NCBI GenBank assembly: GCA_035772735.1
Contig: JASDFA010000020.1
Location: 105,490,001 to 105,554,000, forward strand
DNA length: 64,000 nucleotides
Direction of reading: 5' to 3'
From: Datura wrightii
Taxonomy: Eukaryota > Streptophyta > Magnoliopsida > Solanales > Solanaceae
Shown: one piece after another, positions 1-10,224 of the stretch
Layout: the number at the start of each line of letters is the position of its first letter
Numbering within the stretch: the first letter of the stretch is position 1
The notes under the pieces: model-generated
The model's input: the letters and a program-made list of their open reading frames with translations, nothing else
The model's database searches: none
What the model was told of the DNA's origin: nothing
Translations under genes and position numbers: made by a program

Positions 1-360
1 GCAGGTGTTGACCTGAATTGTTCCCAAGAAGGACTTATCCCAACCAAATACTTTGTGACAACCAAAGAGGCCCTTAGAGATGCTAATGGCAATAAATTAG
101 GGATCAACTACAAGCTTTCCGATTACAAAGTAAGAGTTTCCATAGGAAATTCTACCCTATCAACTTCTACCTCATTCATACTGGTGAAAGACATAATTAA
201 TCCAGTAATCTTGGGCACTCCTTTCGTTGAAGAGATCATCCCATTTCGGGTCACTCATCAAGGAATCGAAGTTGAATACAATAAAATTTTCCTTCCTTTT
301 GACAAACCCCCAGTAAGAAGAATCTTATCTACCATGAAGCATAAAGAAAGCCCAGATTAA
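1..360 (+). pseudogene. Endogenous pararetrovirus (caulimovirid) protease fragment
   Basis: The frame is open from the window edge to a TAA at 358-360. It reads as the aspartic-protease part of a caulimovirid polyprotein. The residues GVDLNCSQEG followed by LIPTKYF match the stretch just after the catalytic Asp in petuvirus/florendovirus-like sequences, and the later ILGTPF is the conserved hydrophobic-Gly motif of retropepsins. The catalytic Asp itself would lie just left of the window. The ATG-less start means the true beginning is outside. It belongs with the RT remnant that follows in the same orientation after a stop and a frame change, so it is an inactive genomic copy. The family call is recognition from memory; the exact genus is uncertain. 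Confidence 0.75.
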
Positions 361-440
361 CTTCCTCAAGGAAAAAGTATCTCTCCATAAGTTATAGCAG
401 CAATTTCAAGAACCTCTCCTTTAATAAAAAATCAAGGTCC

Positions 441-858
441 TTGAAACACAAATTCAAAAGGAACTTTGTGCATATTCTCCCACAGCCTTCTGGAATCGCA
501 AAAAACCACATGGTTAGGCATCCTTACGAACCTGACTTTGTTGAAACAACAATTCCTACAAAAGCCTGCCCAATACAAATGAACTATGAGCGAACAATCC
601 ATTGTCAAGAAGAGATCAGTGATCTCCTTCGCAAACAACTGCCTTTTATGTCAATAAAAGTTTTGAGGTCGAACAAGGAGTCCTTCGCTTAGTCATTAAT
701 TATAGACCATTGAATAGTGCCCTCCGTTAGATTAGGTACCCTATTCCCAAAAAGAAATATCTACTCCATCGACTCCATGCTGCTTCAATTTTCTCAAAGT
801 TCGATTTAAAATTGGGCTTTTGACAAATTCAAATTAATCTAAGAGATCAAAACAAATT
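441..858 (+). pseudogene. Endogenous pararetrovirus reverse transcriptase fragment
   Basis: Two overlapping frames carry successive parts of a caulimovirid RT. 441-692 contains the N-terminal motif around PTKACPIQMN and EISDLL. From about 640 another frame carries RLVINYRPLN, then RYPIPKKK after an in-frame stop, then FSKFDLKLGF, the segment around RT motif A. A frameshift near 640 and stops at about 728 and 822 break the reading frame. The homology ends near 860, before the catalytic YxDD region, so the copy is truncated. It directly follows the protease remnant, matching the protease-RT order of the viral polyprotein. Downstream is AT-rich repeat R. Confidence 0.75.
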
Positions 859-907
859 TAAAATTGGGCTTTTGGCATATTAAAATTTAAAATCGGGATT
901 TTGGCAT
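803..907 (+). repeat. Triplicated short segment within the RT motif A region
   Basis: Three imperfect copies of a unit of about 21-24 bp (core TTTAAAATTGGGCTTTTG) occur at about 803-823, 855-877 and 884-907. The first is the RT codons around DLKLGF; the next two repeat the same codons with small changes, the third reading as NLKSGFW in one frame. This looks like local slippage or template switching at the truncated end of the viral fragment. Confidence 0.6.
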
Positions 908-918
908 AGATTAATTAA

Positions 919-1399
919 ATATTTAGATTATTGATATCTGAAATAAATCTATGGAAACTGATATCATAAATGAGACTCCAAATGGTCAAAATTACCTTCC
1001 CAAACACACAATGGGCTATTAAATACATGCGAAAATGCATATTGTTGAGCATAAAATAAGATATCATATTATTGTATTTAACATAGAAGATGATCTCTTA
1101 TTGGTCAGTGAAGCACCAAGAATTTTGGCTTTGCAAATCATCTAATTCTTGGTTTCTCATTGATTCAATTAGAAGTTTTTTTTCCTAAGGAAGATCACAA
1201 GGTTGATCTAAGCCATAATAGTAAGACTAAATAGCAATTTTTTGATATTATCGATCCATTGTTGTAAAATATTATATGGGTGTTATGATTTTATACTAAT
1301 TTAATTTATTTGTACTTTAGAAGTTGTTTGTAAAATATGCCATTGTTCGGCCTAAAGATATGAATATGACGGCTAGTATTACTGATTACTTAGATTTAT
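919..1399 (+). repeat. Repeat R, copy 1 (partial) and trailing AT-rich sequence
   Basis: From about 919 the sequence matches 2217-2645 and 41510-41752. Shared stretches include GATTATTGATATCTGAAATA, the block around ACCTTCCCAAACACACAATG and a TATA-like word (CTATTAAATA at 1016). It lacks the first half of the repeat present in copies 2 and 3. The match fades by about 1315, and 1316-1399 is AT-rich sequence I cannot assign. No ORF of note. It abuts the pararetrovirus RT remnant on its left. Confidence 0.6.
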
Positions 1400-1938
1400 G
1401 AGGTGGATGGTTTTTATATATGATTGTTGGTGTCTGTCACTTTCTTGTTGAGTTATATTATATACTTGTTATTATTAAAGGTCGGCCTATAATACCTATC
1501 AGTATATAGTGCTTGTTTTGATGCTACTTCTGCACTTTTTTTACTAAATGCAGACTATGATCCAGGAAGCTCTTCGAGACCCCATCTATAGTGCTACCAC
1601 CGATCAATCTGAGGGTGACCTAGTTCTCTCCTAACTTCAATTGGTCCTCCTTATTTCAGATGTCTATTTACTCCAGGCTTCATTTTATTGTTTTGTGATA
1701 CACTACACTTAGATAGTTTTGGTTTAGATGTTTGTACAATGACTTTCGAATTTTAGGATATGTAATAGATTAGCCCTCCGCTATTAATTTAAGTCATTAA
1801 ATTAAATGTCTTAATTATTTATTTATTGAGAGTCTTTACAATTAAAATAAATGCATAAGTGTTGGTTTTGTTAGGAAATGATGGCTCACCCACTGGATAA
1901 TTAGTGTGGGCGCCATTACAGCTACTCGGATCGTAACA
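1400..1938 (+). repeat. LTR family A, 3' part fragment
   Basis: This segment aligns by eye with the end of the longer family-A LTR at 30600-31148. Both have a GGTCGGCC word, then a TACTTCTGCACTT block, then GGCTCACCCACTGG/GGTTCACCCACCAG followed by TTAGTGTGGG and a terminal sequence near TCGGATCGTAACA. I place the LTR end at 1938. No primer-binding site or coding sequence follows, so it is an isolated LTR piece wedged between repeat R copies 1 and 2. Confidence 0.55.
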
Positions 1939-1939
1939 T

Positions 1940-2645
1940 ATATGTTAATGGATGTTAATTAAAAAAATGAACATAATACAATATTCATATCGTACCCTTG
2001 AAAATCAATCAAATTAAACCAAAGAAGATGTCAATTTTTACATATAATGTATTCAATTTTAATTATTGATTTCTTTAATATTCATAAGTAAACTAAAATG
2101 ATAAGGTTATGATTTATTCCAATATAACTTGAATTAATGATGTCTCATATAGACGGATGAGATCCATTCTTGCATCTCATTTAAGTAAAAATCTTATTGT
2201 AAGAGCATATATTGTTCAAATATTTTGATTATTAATATCTGAAATAAATTAATGAAATCTCATATCATAAATGGGAGAATAAATGTTCAAAACTACCTTC
2301 CCAAGTACACAATGTGCTATAAATATAGGTGAAAATGCATATTCCTAAACATAAAGTAATTTATCACATTATTGTATATAATATAGAAGATAATCTCTTA
2401 TTTGTCAATAAGACACCAAGTATTTTAGTATATCATACTATCTAATTCATGGTTTCTCAGTGATTCAATTAGAGGTTTTTTTCCATGAAAGATCAAGAGG
2501 TTCATCTAAACCGTAATCATAAGACTAAATATTCATTTTCCAAAACTATTGATCTGTTATTGTTAATGATTTCTTAAAACAGATCTTAATTTAACTATTA
2601 TTTAGGGCTTTTGATTTTATACTACTTTAATTTATTTATTAACTA
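1940..2645 (+). repeat. Repeat R, copy 2 (longest)
   Basis: The whole segment matches 41226-41752 at high identity, for example AATGAACATAATACAATATT, ATTGATTTCTTTAATATTCA and TTGCATCTCATTTAAGTAAA. Its second half matches copy 1. A TATA-like box (GCTATAAATATA, 2316-2327) lies inside. No coding potential is visible. What R is remains open: a regulatory or intergenic part of the adjacent pararetrovirus, or an unrelated non-autonomous repeat. The placement of copy 1 beside the viral RT favours the first only weakly. Confidence 0.6.
2316..2327 (+). promoter_or_regulatory. TATA-like box in repeat R copy 2
   Basis: GCTATAAATATA is a good plant TATA-box match and recurs in copy 3 (about 41605-41617); copy 1 has the weaker CTATTAAATA at 1016. 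Conservation across the three copies is the only support for function. Confidence 0.3.
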
Positions 2646-3011
2646 GTGAAGTTTTCCGTGCTTCGTGATGTAATAATATATTGCTAAGGTCAGAGTAAAT
2701 TATATACACATAAATAATTTCTTTTTTATTCTTTTATATCATATGAAGTTTTTCAAATGAAAAGAGAAAGATAAATGATAGAATTTCTTTTGTTTATTTT
2801 ATTTACATAAGGTATTTCATTGTTTAAATTGTTAGTTATTTAGCACAAGCGCGACAAAAATAAAAGACATATACTTTCTTATCCTTTTCTAATTTTTATG
2901 TGATACAAAAAATTAAAGTTAATCGGTATTTATATTTTATTTCACGTACTAAATCGTATTATGACATAAATAAAACCAATCCATGAGCATATACAATTTT
3001 TTGAAAGGGAG
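2646..3011. other. AT-rich stretch without a gene
   Basis: No ORF, RNA gene or clear repeat partner was seen. The stretch is A/T-rich and ends immediately before the family-A LTR start at 3012. Confidence 0.5.
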
Positions 3012-4594
3012 TGTAATGACCCGTCCACTAATTATTGCAGCTGGACGACCTAAATAAGGGGAAGATAGAATTTTTCCAGTCAGAGTGAAGTTCACAGAAC
3101 TAAAAGACCAAGTAGTGTACGTTCTCGAACGGAGTTGAGTTAAGAATCAGGTGAGCCCAGGCATACGTCCGTCATAGAGGATAGCTCTCTGCCATAGCAG
3201 AAATGCTGTAGCAATAATATGTTTTGTTGCAGCGGGAGACGTCGACCAGAACTCCGCAATCCTGTCCCGGTTACGATTTAAAAACCTATTCTTTTAAAAG
3301 GGGTCAAATAAAAACGCCCAAAATTAGGAGTCTAGAGAAGGCAAGAATTCACCCTCGTAGCTATTAATAACTGTAAGAACACAAGAATCAGGGCAAATAT
3401 GCAACTGTGAATATCTCAAAGATAGCTTGATGCTCAGGTAGGCTATGGCTTATTCATCCCACTTTAGACATTGATTTTTGCAAACATGTACGTACATATA
3501 CTTGATTGCTATTAATGATGTAGGGTAAAATCGTCGAATTTAGTTAACCTACTATAACGGAAAATAGTAAGCTTAGAGTAGCGAAAGAAAAAGGGAAGAT
3601 ATGATAACATCTCCATGTATAAAATCTAGTAGGCTGTAGTAGTAAAATAATAAATCTTGATTTATGTGTTAGAGGATTTAAACTTTATATAATGACCTGT
3701 ATGTATGCGTAATGATAATTTGTTGATTTGGTCTATGGATATTAGTCGTGGTTATGATTTCCCTATTAAAATTCAATTGACGGAATAAAACTTGATATGA
3801 TGATGCCACCAAATTGACATGGAACTGTGTTGAACTTCGAAGCATATTTGTTTCCGTTGTCATTGAGGTGCATGAAAATTTGTGAAAATATTTGAGTGCG
3901 GGAGAGTTATTAAGAAATTTTTTGTGGGAAAACTTGGAGAAAAGCCGGTCAAGGTACTTCTTGAATAGTACTTCTACAGTGGACGGGACCCCACTGCAGC
4001 GAGACTATTTTGGTGACAGTAATGCCACTACAGCTGAGCTTAATTCTATGAGGGGGCTAGGTTGCACCTCCTTGTGATGCTTTGGATATAATCGATAGGA
4101 ACTAGTAGGGTAAGACTTTTACTCAAAATTAAGAATTTTGTTATAATTGTAGTTATATAACTCTAGTTGTGTGTATGAATGGTTGATTCTTGGTTCCTAT
4201 GTGTTTAATAGGTATTTCAAAAGGTGATATGTCACATATGAAATGGTCCATGGAATTTGTGATAACTTAGCAAGTGAAGGAACAAATATGTCCTAATCAG
4301 ATGGTAATTAAGATGCTGAGTAAGATGCCTAGACCCGAGATAAAGTTTGAATGAATAAAATTTATGTTCATGTCAGGTGTGACGGCTTGGATATGAGTGG
4401 CTCGTGCTCGAGGTGAGCTCTGGGTGAGCTGCATGAGAAAGTACACAGACAAGGATGGTCAAATTTCATTCAACTTATGTACGAAATTGAGTGCACTGAC
4501 AGATATCATAAAGGTCTCATACGGCTGGGTGTACAGTACATGAATTTCTAGAGTCCCCTGCAGGACGTGACTGGAAGGGCAAACATAAGACCCT
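3012..4594 (+). repeat. LTR family A, copy 1 (5' part), interrupted by RTE-1
   Basis: It starts with TGTAATGACC and aligns with the copy beginning at 19471: shared GAATTTTTCCAGT, GAATCAGGTGAG, GGCATACGTCC and CCTATTCT. Later shared words with the other copy include ACATGAATTTCTAGAGTCC followed by CCTGCAG at about 4540 and 30025. It contains words of the CCGCTGYAGCGG type (for example CACTGCAGCGAG near 3992). The match stops at 4594, where RTE-1 begins, while the other copy continues, so this LTR was split by that insertion. No gene is present; small ORFs here are chance. Confidence 0.7.
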
Positions 4595-6894
4595 TGTTAT
4601 ATCCCAGAAACCCAAAGATCAGACTCGGGAGTTGAAATGAAAATAATTGAAATTTGGCATCAGGTCACAGAACGGGTCATGAGGTGACCTGTTGGTGCCG
4701 CCTACAACTCGTGATGTGACTCGTGTTGAGGCCCAAGTGAAGTATTTGAAATTTGGGAAGTTGACTCCCCAAAAACCTGAACAATAGTCGTGGTCAGGCC
4801 CCACGACTCGTTAGGTTAGTCGTGGGAAGTGGTGATTGAGAAAAGAGGAAAAGTAAGACAGTGTACCTAATGGAAGGACCCCATGGGTCATGGTCAGTCC
4901 CCACGATTCATGGGATGAGTCGTGATGAAGCAGGGTAAAGTTTTATTCTAGACTAAGGCAGTGTACATGACAGGTGGTGACCACGAGTCGTGGTCACCAA
5001 TGATGGATCGTTAAGTCACCCGTGACGACCCCGAGAGACTTGACAAACAGTGTACCTGACTGACGACTCCACGAGTAGTGGCCCATGATGACGAGTCATT
5101 AGGTCCCTTGTTGGGACCAACTGGCAATTATTTTCAATAAATTTATTAAGGGCTTTTCAGTAATTCCTAAGTTTCTAAAGCGTAAACCATGTCATTTTCA
5201 GTTATGAATGATGACTTTTAAAGGGGTAAAGTTTATTTTAGGCTATATTCATTCATGCATACAAGATAGAAGGTGAGAGAGGGTGATCAACCTTAGTATT
5301 CATCAATTTCTCTTCAATTCCTATTGGGCATTTAAAGAAGCATAAGAATCAGCTACCATTAGGTATGTAGGGTTATGAATGGATGAATCCTTTCACACCC
5401 ATGCCCAATCTCTCTCTAAATCATGAATTTCCTATGCCTAATCTATAGGGTGTTAACCCAATGCATGAATTTTCCAATTCTCTATATGGGTATGATATAA
5501 ATATATTTCTACAGTTGAATTATTATTTATGGGCAAATCTTACATTGTTTTCACTTAAAATCATGTTTCTAGGGTTATGAGTTAAAAAGCCCATTGATGT
5601 GAAGTTCATGAAAGGTGAGATTTGTGATGAATGTACGATGATGATGAGATATTATGATGAAAAACATGTTTTCAAGATACTCATATTTAATAATAATGTT
5701 TTCAATGTGAATTGAGTATTTTCAATCATGAGAAAGTATTGGCAATGCCCACATGTTCAAGTATGATTTATGATTTCTCAAATTAAGCATACCACTTGGT
5801 ATTGGAGCGAAAACTCCCAATTATCTTTCAACTTGTGGTATGGTTTGAGTTAAATCTTCTTATATGCATGATTTCATATTTGAGATGTATTTGATTATTG
5901 AGCTTCGCATGTTTTTGGGAGTAGTGTCTAGCACATAGTAGGGTTACTGTCGATTACCCTATGCCTTACGCGCCAACTTAGGTTTATACTTATATACATT
6001 ACTTCGGGACCCCCCTTTTGAGCTATCCCCTGCCCTGTTGGGCCATGAACTTGATATCGATATCATGGTATCGTCCCTAGCCCTAAAAAGGCTTTGGATG
6101 GCTTTTCCCACTTGAGTGTGATAGTTGGGACCATGTAAGCACTATTGTGGTATGTCGGTTAAAAGACGAGCCTCCCATTGTTCCTCAAGATTTCAGTTAT
6201 GCATGTTTATCATTCATGAGATTTCTATATCTATATATGTTCTAAAGCAAGTTTGACTCAATGTTCAATTTTACTCATGACTATTAGATATTAGCTTTAT
6301 GTCAATCGATTCAGTTATGATGATATGTTATATTATGATGAGATCATGATTTCGAAAAGTATGCATGCAAGCCCTACTCTCAGATTCTTAATGTTTATGT
6401 TTTACATTATGCATTTTTGAATGTGATTTACTTATTTAAGTGGTTTTACTTACCATGCATACTCGATACATTCCACATACTGACCGCATACTCTATGTTG
6501 TATCGTTTCATGATACAGGACCCGACTCTCACACTCATCCCCGTTCATAGCCAGTTCTCAGAGTTAGCATCTAACGATGTGGTAAGTCCTCATCTCCCGA
6601 GGACCAATCTTGTTTAAATTTCTCTATGTATTTTCAATTTCATCTTTATGGAATTAGTTGGGGTCTTTTCCTATCAACTCATTATGTTTAGAGGCTTTTC
6701 AAATAAAGGATGTATTAAGCTTCAGATTGTGTATTCTGATGTTATGTTTAATCTAGACTTCCTCTATGATTGTCTTGATGATTCTTCAATTTTATTGGTT
6801 GAGTTAGATGTATGTTCATGCCATGGGTTGACTTGGAGTCTATCGAGGATCCTTGTCCCGTGTTGCAATCCGGGCCTCCATTTGGGTCGTGACA
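4595..6894 (+). repeat. RTE-1 5' LTR
   Basis: About 2.3 kb, starting TGTTATATCCC and ending GGGTCGTGACA just before the primer-binding site. It aligns with the RTE-3, RTE-4 and RTE-5 LTRs, for example TAGTGTCTAGCAC, the TACATTCCA...CATACT block and the ends. A palindrome array occupies 4665-5120, and a stem-loop (TGTATC, 7 nt, GATACA) lies at 6499-6517, about 377 bp before the LTR end. No 3' partner LTR is in the window. Small ORFs in it are not genes. Confidence 0.85.
4665..5120 (+). repeat. ACGACTCGT-type palindrome array in RTE-1 LTR
   Basis: Dense words of the type CACGACTCGTT and ACGAGTCGTGG recur. Examples: arms CCACGACT (4801-4808) and AGTCGTGG (4818-4825) around a 9-nt spacer, and a near-perfect 25-bp palindrome at 4975-4999 (12-bp arms TGGTGACCACGA and TCGTGGTCACCA, single central G). 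A spacer word CAGTGTACCT or a close variant precedes three modules (4859, about 4960, about 5049), giving a loose periodicity of roughly 90-100 bp. Confidence 0.75.
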
Positions 6895-6898
6895 AACT

Positions 6899-6910
6899 TG
6901 GTATCGGAGC
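6899..6910 (+). other. RTE-1 primer-binding site (tRNA-iMet type)
   Basis: TGGTATCGGAGC starts a few bases after the LTR end and differs by one base from the canonical plant initiator-Met complement TGGTATCAGAGC, which is intact in RTE-5. Confidence 0.8.
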
Positions 6911-7103
6911 AATAGATTTAAAGTATCCTAGGGTGTTTGAAAGTTGCGTTAAGTAGAGTCTTTTTCATTGGTGTGAAGCGCACCACACTTATGACAAAGA
7001 GTCTACTAGACGTTTAGGAAATATTCCCTTCTTTCATGAACTATGTCGTGTGATGAAATGTCTCACTAAACTTCTAATTTGTGCTATTCACAATTGCATA
7101 ATC

Positions 7104-8281
7104 ATGGCTCCCCGAAGAGTACATTGTAGAAGGAATGGGAATGGAGAAAGCCACGAGGATGGCAATGGAAACGGGCACCAGCAGGCCTCACCAGTCTAGG
7201 AGCACCAGGCATTGAAGCCGGTTACCCATGCTGAGTTTCAGGTAGCTATTTAAATGCTCACGCAGGCCTTGACAGCTCAAGTCAATCAGCAGGCGGTTGT
7301 GCATGTCCCGCAAAATGGTAATGCAGTGGCAGCTTGAGTCAGAGATTTCTTGAGAATGAACCCGTCAGAGTTCTTCGGGTCAAAAGTAGATGAGGACCCA
7401 CATGAGATCATATATGAGATTGTGAAGATCACCTAAGTCATAGGGTGAATGGAGTTGAGTGTGCGGATTTGGCCTAATACCAGTTGAAAGGGGTCACGCA
7501 CATCTGGTTTCGCTAATGGAAAGATAGTAGGGTCGTCGGAGCAGGCCTTGTTACTCAGGACGAGATCCATGCTGCATTCTTAGATTGGTTCTTCCCTCGT
7601 GAGATGAGGGAGCTGAAGGCAACTGAATTCGTAAATCTGAAGTAACGGAGTATTATGGTGCAGGAGTATGCCCTTGAGTTCAACAGCCTACCGAAGTATG
7701 CCCCAAAGTTAGTGGTTGATCAGAGGCCGCGAGTACGCAGGTTCGTTCATGGAGTAGCAAGCTATTTGGAGAAGTATTGTAGGAACGCTATGCTCCACAA
7801 GGATAAGGGTTTCCCTCGGAAAATTTTGTATGCCCAGCAGATGGAGGCAGCATATATGAGAGAGAGGGAGGCCAAAAGGGCTAGGACTGATAGTCACAAA
7901 TTCTCACAGCCGAGGTCAGGTGGTGGGCACCGACAATAGACCCACCAGAGGTTATCAGCCCCAGCATCTTCAGCATTGAGTGTGCCATCCAAGCCTAGGC
8001 ATGATTAGAGGGGGCGACCTTTAGGCTCGAGGGGTCAGAGCAGCAAACCCATAGATTTTAGCATCCCAGCATACCGCAGATGTGGTCGGGAGAACACGGG
8101 CCAATTCTTGGTAGGTATTGGTGTTTGTTTCGGGTGTGGAAATCCCGGACACATGCTCAGAGATTACCCAACAGTGAGAAAGGATCATGATGGGGTCCGA
8201 GGCCTAGCTTCTAGTTTAGAAGCCCCTCCCACATTCTCAACACAACAGGGGGATTCTACAAGCACAGGTGACAGTCAATGC
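7104..8281 (+). pseudogene. gag: RTE-1 gag
   Basis: Capsid/nucleocapsid polyprotein remnant. The ATG at 7104 opens MAPRRVHCRRNG, matching the gag starts of RTE-3 and RTE-5. The capsid part includes FLRMNPSEF and, in an open piece at 7655-7939, YALEFNSLPKYAP, the family's conserved gag motif. The nucleic-acid-binding zinc knuckle at about 8126-8170 reads CFGCGNPGHMLRDY, so the last Cys of CX2CX4HX4C is Tyr. Several in-frame stops (for example just before MLTQALTAQ and in VAA*VRD) rule out a functional protein. Confidence 0.8.
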
Positions 8282-8335
8282 TAGAACAGATTCTATGCCT
8301 TAGCATCCCGCCAGGAGCAGGAGGTCTCCCCGGAT

Positions 8336-8904
8336 ATGGTCACCGGTATGTTACGAGTTTTTCATCTTGATGTTTATGGTTTGTTAGATCCAGGGGCTAC
8401 CATGTCTTTTGTGACACCTTAGCTTCGAAGTCAGTCTTGAAGTGTAGTTAGAACCCTTCTAAGTTTCTTCTCCAATAGGTGATTCAGTTATAGCTAGATG
8501 AGTTTATAGAAGATGCCCGGTCTTAATCCTGCAGAAAGTCACCTCCGTAGATTTGATAAAGTTAGCCATGACCGATTTTGATGTTATCCTCGACATGGAT
8601 TGGCTATTTGCATGTTATGCTTTAGTTAATAGTAGAACCCGGGAAGTAGAGTTCAGATTTCCGGGTGAGCCAGTCTTAGAATGGAAGGGTAGCTCAGCTA
8701 TGCATGTAGGTCATTTCATTTCCTACCATAAGTCCAAAAATATGATTTCTAAGGGTTGTCTGTACTATCTACTTAGGGTTAAGGATGTCGAGTCTTATAC
8801 ACCGGATATCTGGTTAGTTCTAGTAGTATTTGAGTATCCGAAATTCTTCCCAGATGAGTTACCGGGAATCCCTCCCGAGCAAGAGATTGATTTTGGCATT
8901 GATC
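8336..8904 (+). pseudogene. RTE-1 protease and linker
   Basis: Retropepsin-like protease that would process the polyprotein. MVTGMLRVFHLDVYG is followed by LLDPGATMSFVTP, where D of DPGA is the catalytic Asp, still present. Frames shift after that point. 8553-8957 is open and contains FDVILDMDWLFACYALV, the second conserved protease block, followed by the linker SKGCLYYLLRVKD and PDELPGIPPEQEIDFGID that leads into RT. Frameshifts and stops between 8410 and 8550 disable it. Confidence 0.75.
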
Positions 8905-9512
8905 TTCTCCCTCCTTACAGAATGGCTCCAGCTGAGCAAAAAGAGTTCAAGGAGTAGTTGAACGACCTGTTAAATAAGGGTTTCATAACAAGCAAATCCC
9001 TATGGGGTGCACTATTTCTCTTTGTCCAAATGAAATATGGTTCTCTTCGCATATGTGTTGATGATTGGCAATTGAACAAAGTCACCGTCTAGAATAGGTA
9101 TCCTGTGCCCAGGATTGATGATTTCTTTGACCAACATTAGGGTGCCAAGTGTTTTTCGATGATTGATCTCAGATACGGGTACCATCAGCTCAAGGTTTGG
9201 GAGAGCGACATCCCGAAGACAACCTTTAGGATGCGGTATGGTCATTATGAGTTTGTAGTTATGTATTTTGGACTAACGAATTCTCCTACAACTTTTATGG
9301 ACTTGATGAAAAGGGTGTTCAAGACATACTTGGATATTTTCACGATTGTGTTTCTTGATGACATCTTGACATACTCTCGAAGCGAGGAAGAGCATGCCGC
9401 TCATTTGAGAGTGGTGCTACAGACTCTCAAGGATCGTCAATTATATGCTAAATTTAGAAAGTGTGAGTGTTGTAAACTCCTTAGCATTTTTGGGCCATGT
9501 GGTATTAAGTGA
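8905..9512 (+). pseudogene. RTE-1 reverse transcriptase
   Basis: RT begins PPYRMAPAEQ. Motif A (MIDLRYGYHQL, about 9159) and motif C (VFLDDILTYS, about 9349) retain all three catalytic Asp residues, so this is the only RT in the window with an intact active site on paper. Stops at 8956, 9091 and 9138 break the N-terminal half and a frameshift near 9468 ends the open stretch 9159-9512. Sequence continues into the connection domain and RNase H. Confidence 0.8.
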
Positions 9513-10224
9513 GGGTATAAAGGTGGATTCTCAAAAACTAGAAGCGGTAAAGAATTGGCCTAAACCGGTGAATCCTTCAAAGATTTGAAGTTTCTTAGGT
9601 TTAGTTGGATACTATCAGAGGTTTGTCGAGGTTTTCTCATATATGGAAACACCTTTGACTAAGTTGACCCAGAAGAAGGTGAAATTCCAATGGTCGGAGG
9701 CTTGTGAGAAGAGCTTCCAAGAGTTGAAGACCGGACTTACATCAGCAGTAGTGTTAACTCTACATGAGGTTATCGATGGGTTCGTGGTGTATTGTGATGC
9801 TTCAAGGATCGGACTTGGGTATGGATTGATGTAGCACGGTAAAGTAATAGCATATTCCTGTAGACAGTTAAAGGTTCATGAGAACAATTACTCGACCTAT
9901 TATCTTGAATTGGCCACGGTGGTATTTGCCTTGAAGATATGGAGACATTATTTGTAGGGTGTCCACGTGGATGTGTTTACGGACGATAAAAGCTTACAAT
10001 ACGTGTTCACGCAGAAGGATCTCAATCTTCGGCAAAAGAGGTGGTTAGAGCTACTCAAGGACTATGATATAAGTGTGCTTTACCATCCGGGTAAGGCCAA
10101 TGTAGTAGAAGACGCACTTAGAAGACTCTCTATGGAGAGTGTGACCCATGTGGATAAGGAGAAAAAGGAGCTGGTGAAGGATGTGCATCGACTCGCAAGG
10201 TTGGGAGTTAGGTTGGTTGACTAG
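9513..10224 (+). pseudogene. RTE-1 RNase H region
   Basis: Connection and RNase H domain of pol. LTKLTQKKVKFQWSEACEKS opens the region, and VVYCDASRIGLG contains the first RNase H catalytic Asp. KVIAYSCRQLKVHE, then HVDVFTDDKSLQYVFTQKDL and LYHPGKANVVEDAL follow in order. The canonical FTDHKSL is FTDDKSL here. Stops at about 9832 (before HGKVIAYS) and 9956 and a frameshift upstream of 9640 disable it. Confidence 0.8.

Noticed and set aside
4665..5120. CRISPR-like or satellite array
   Set aside because: Repeats are imperfect, palindromic and not separated by unique spacers of constant length; the context is a plant LTR.
6899..6910. tRNA gene near primer-binding sites
   Set aside because: Only the 12-base complement of a tRNA 3' end is present; no cloverleaf or internal promoter boxes are visible here or elsewhere in the window.
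3678..6956. Several short ORFs of 60-102 codons in 3678-6956 on both strands
   Set aside because: They lie inside LTR sequence, have low-complexity or unrecognisable products, and are not kept open in the other LTR copies.
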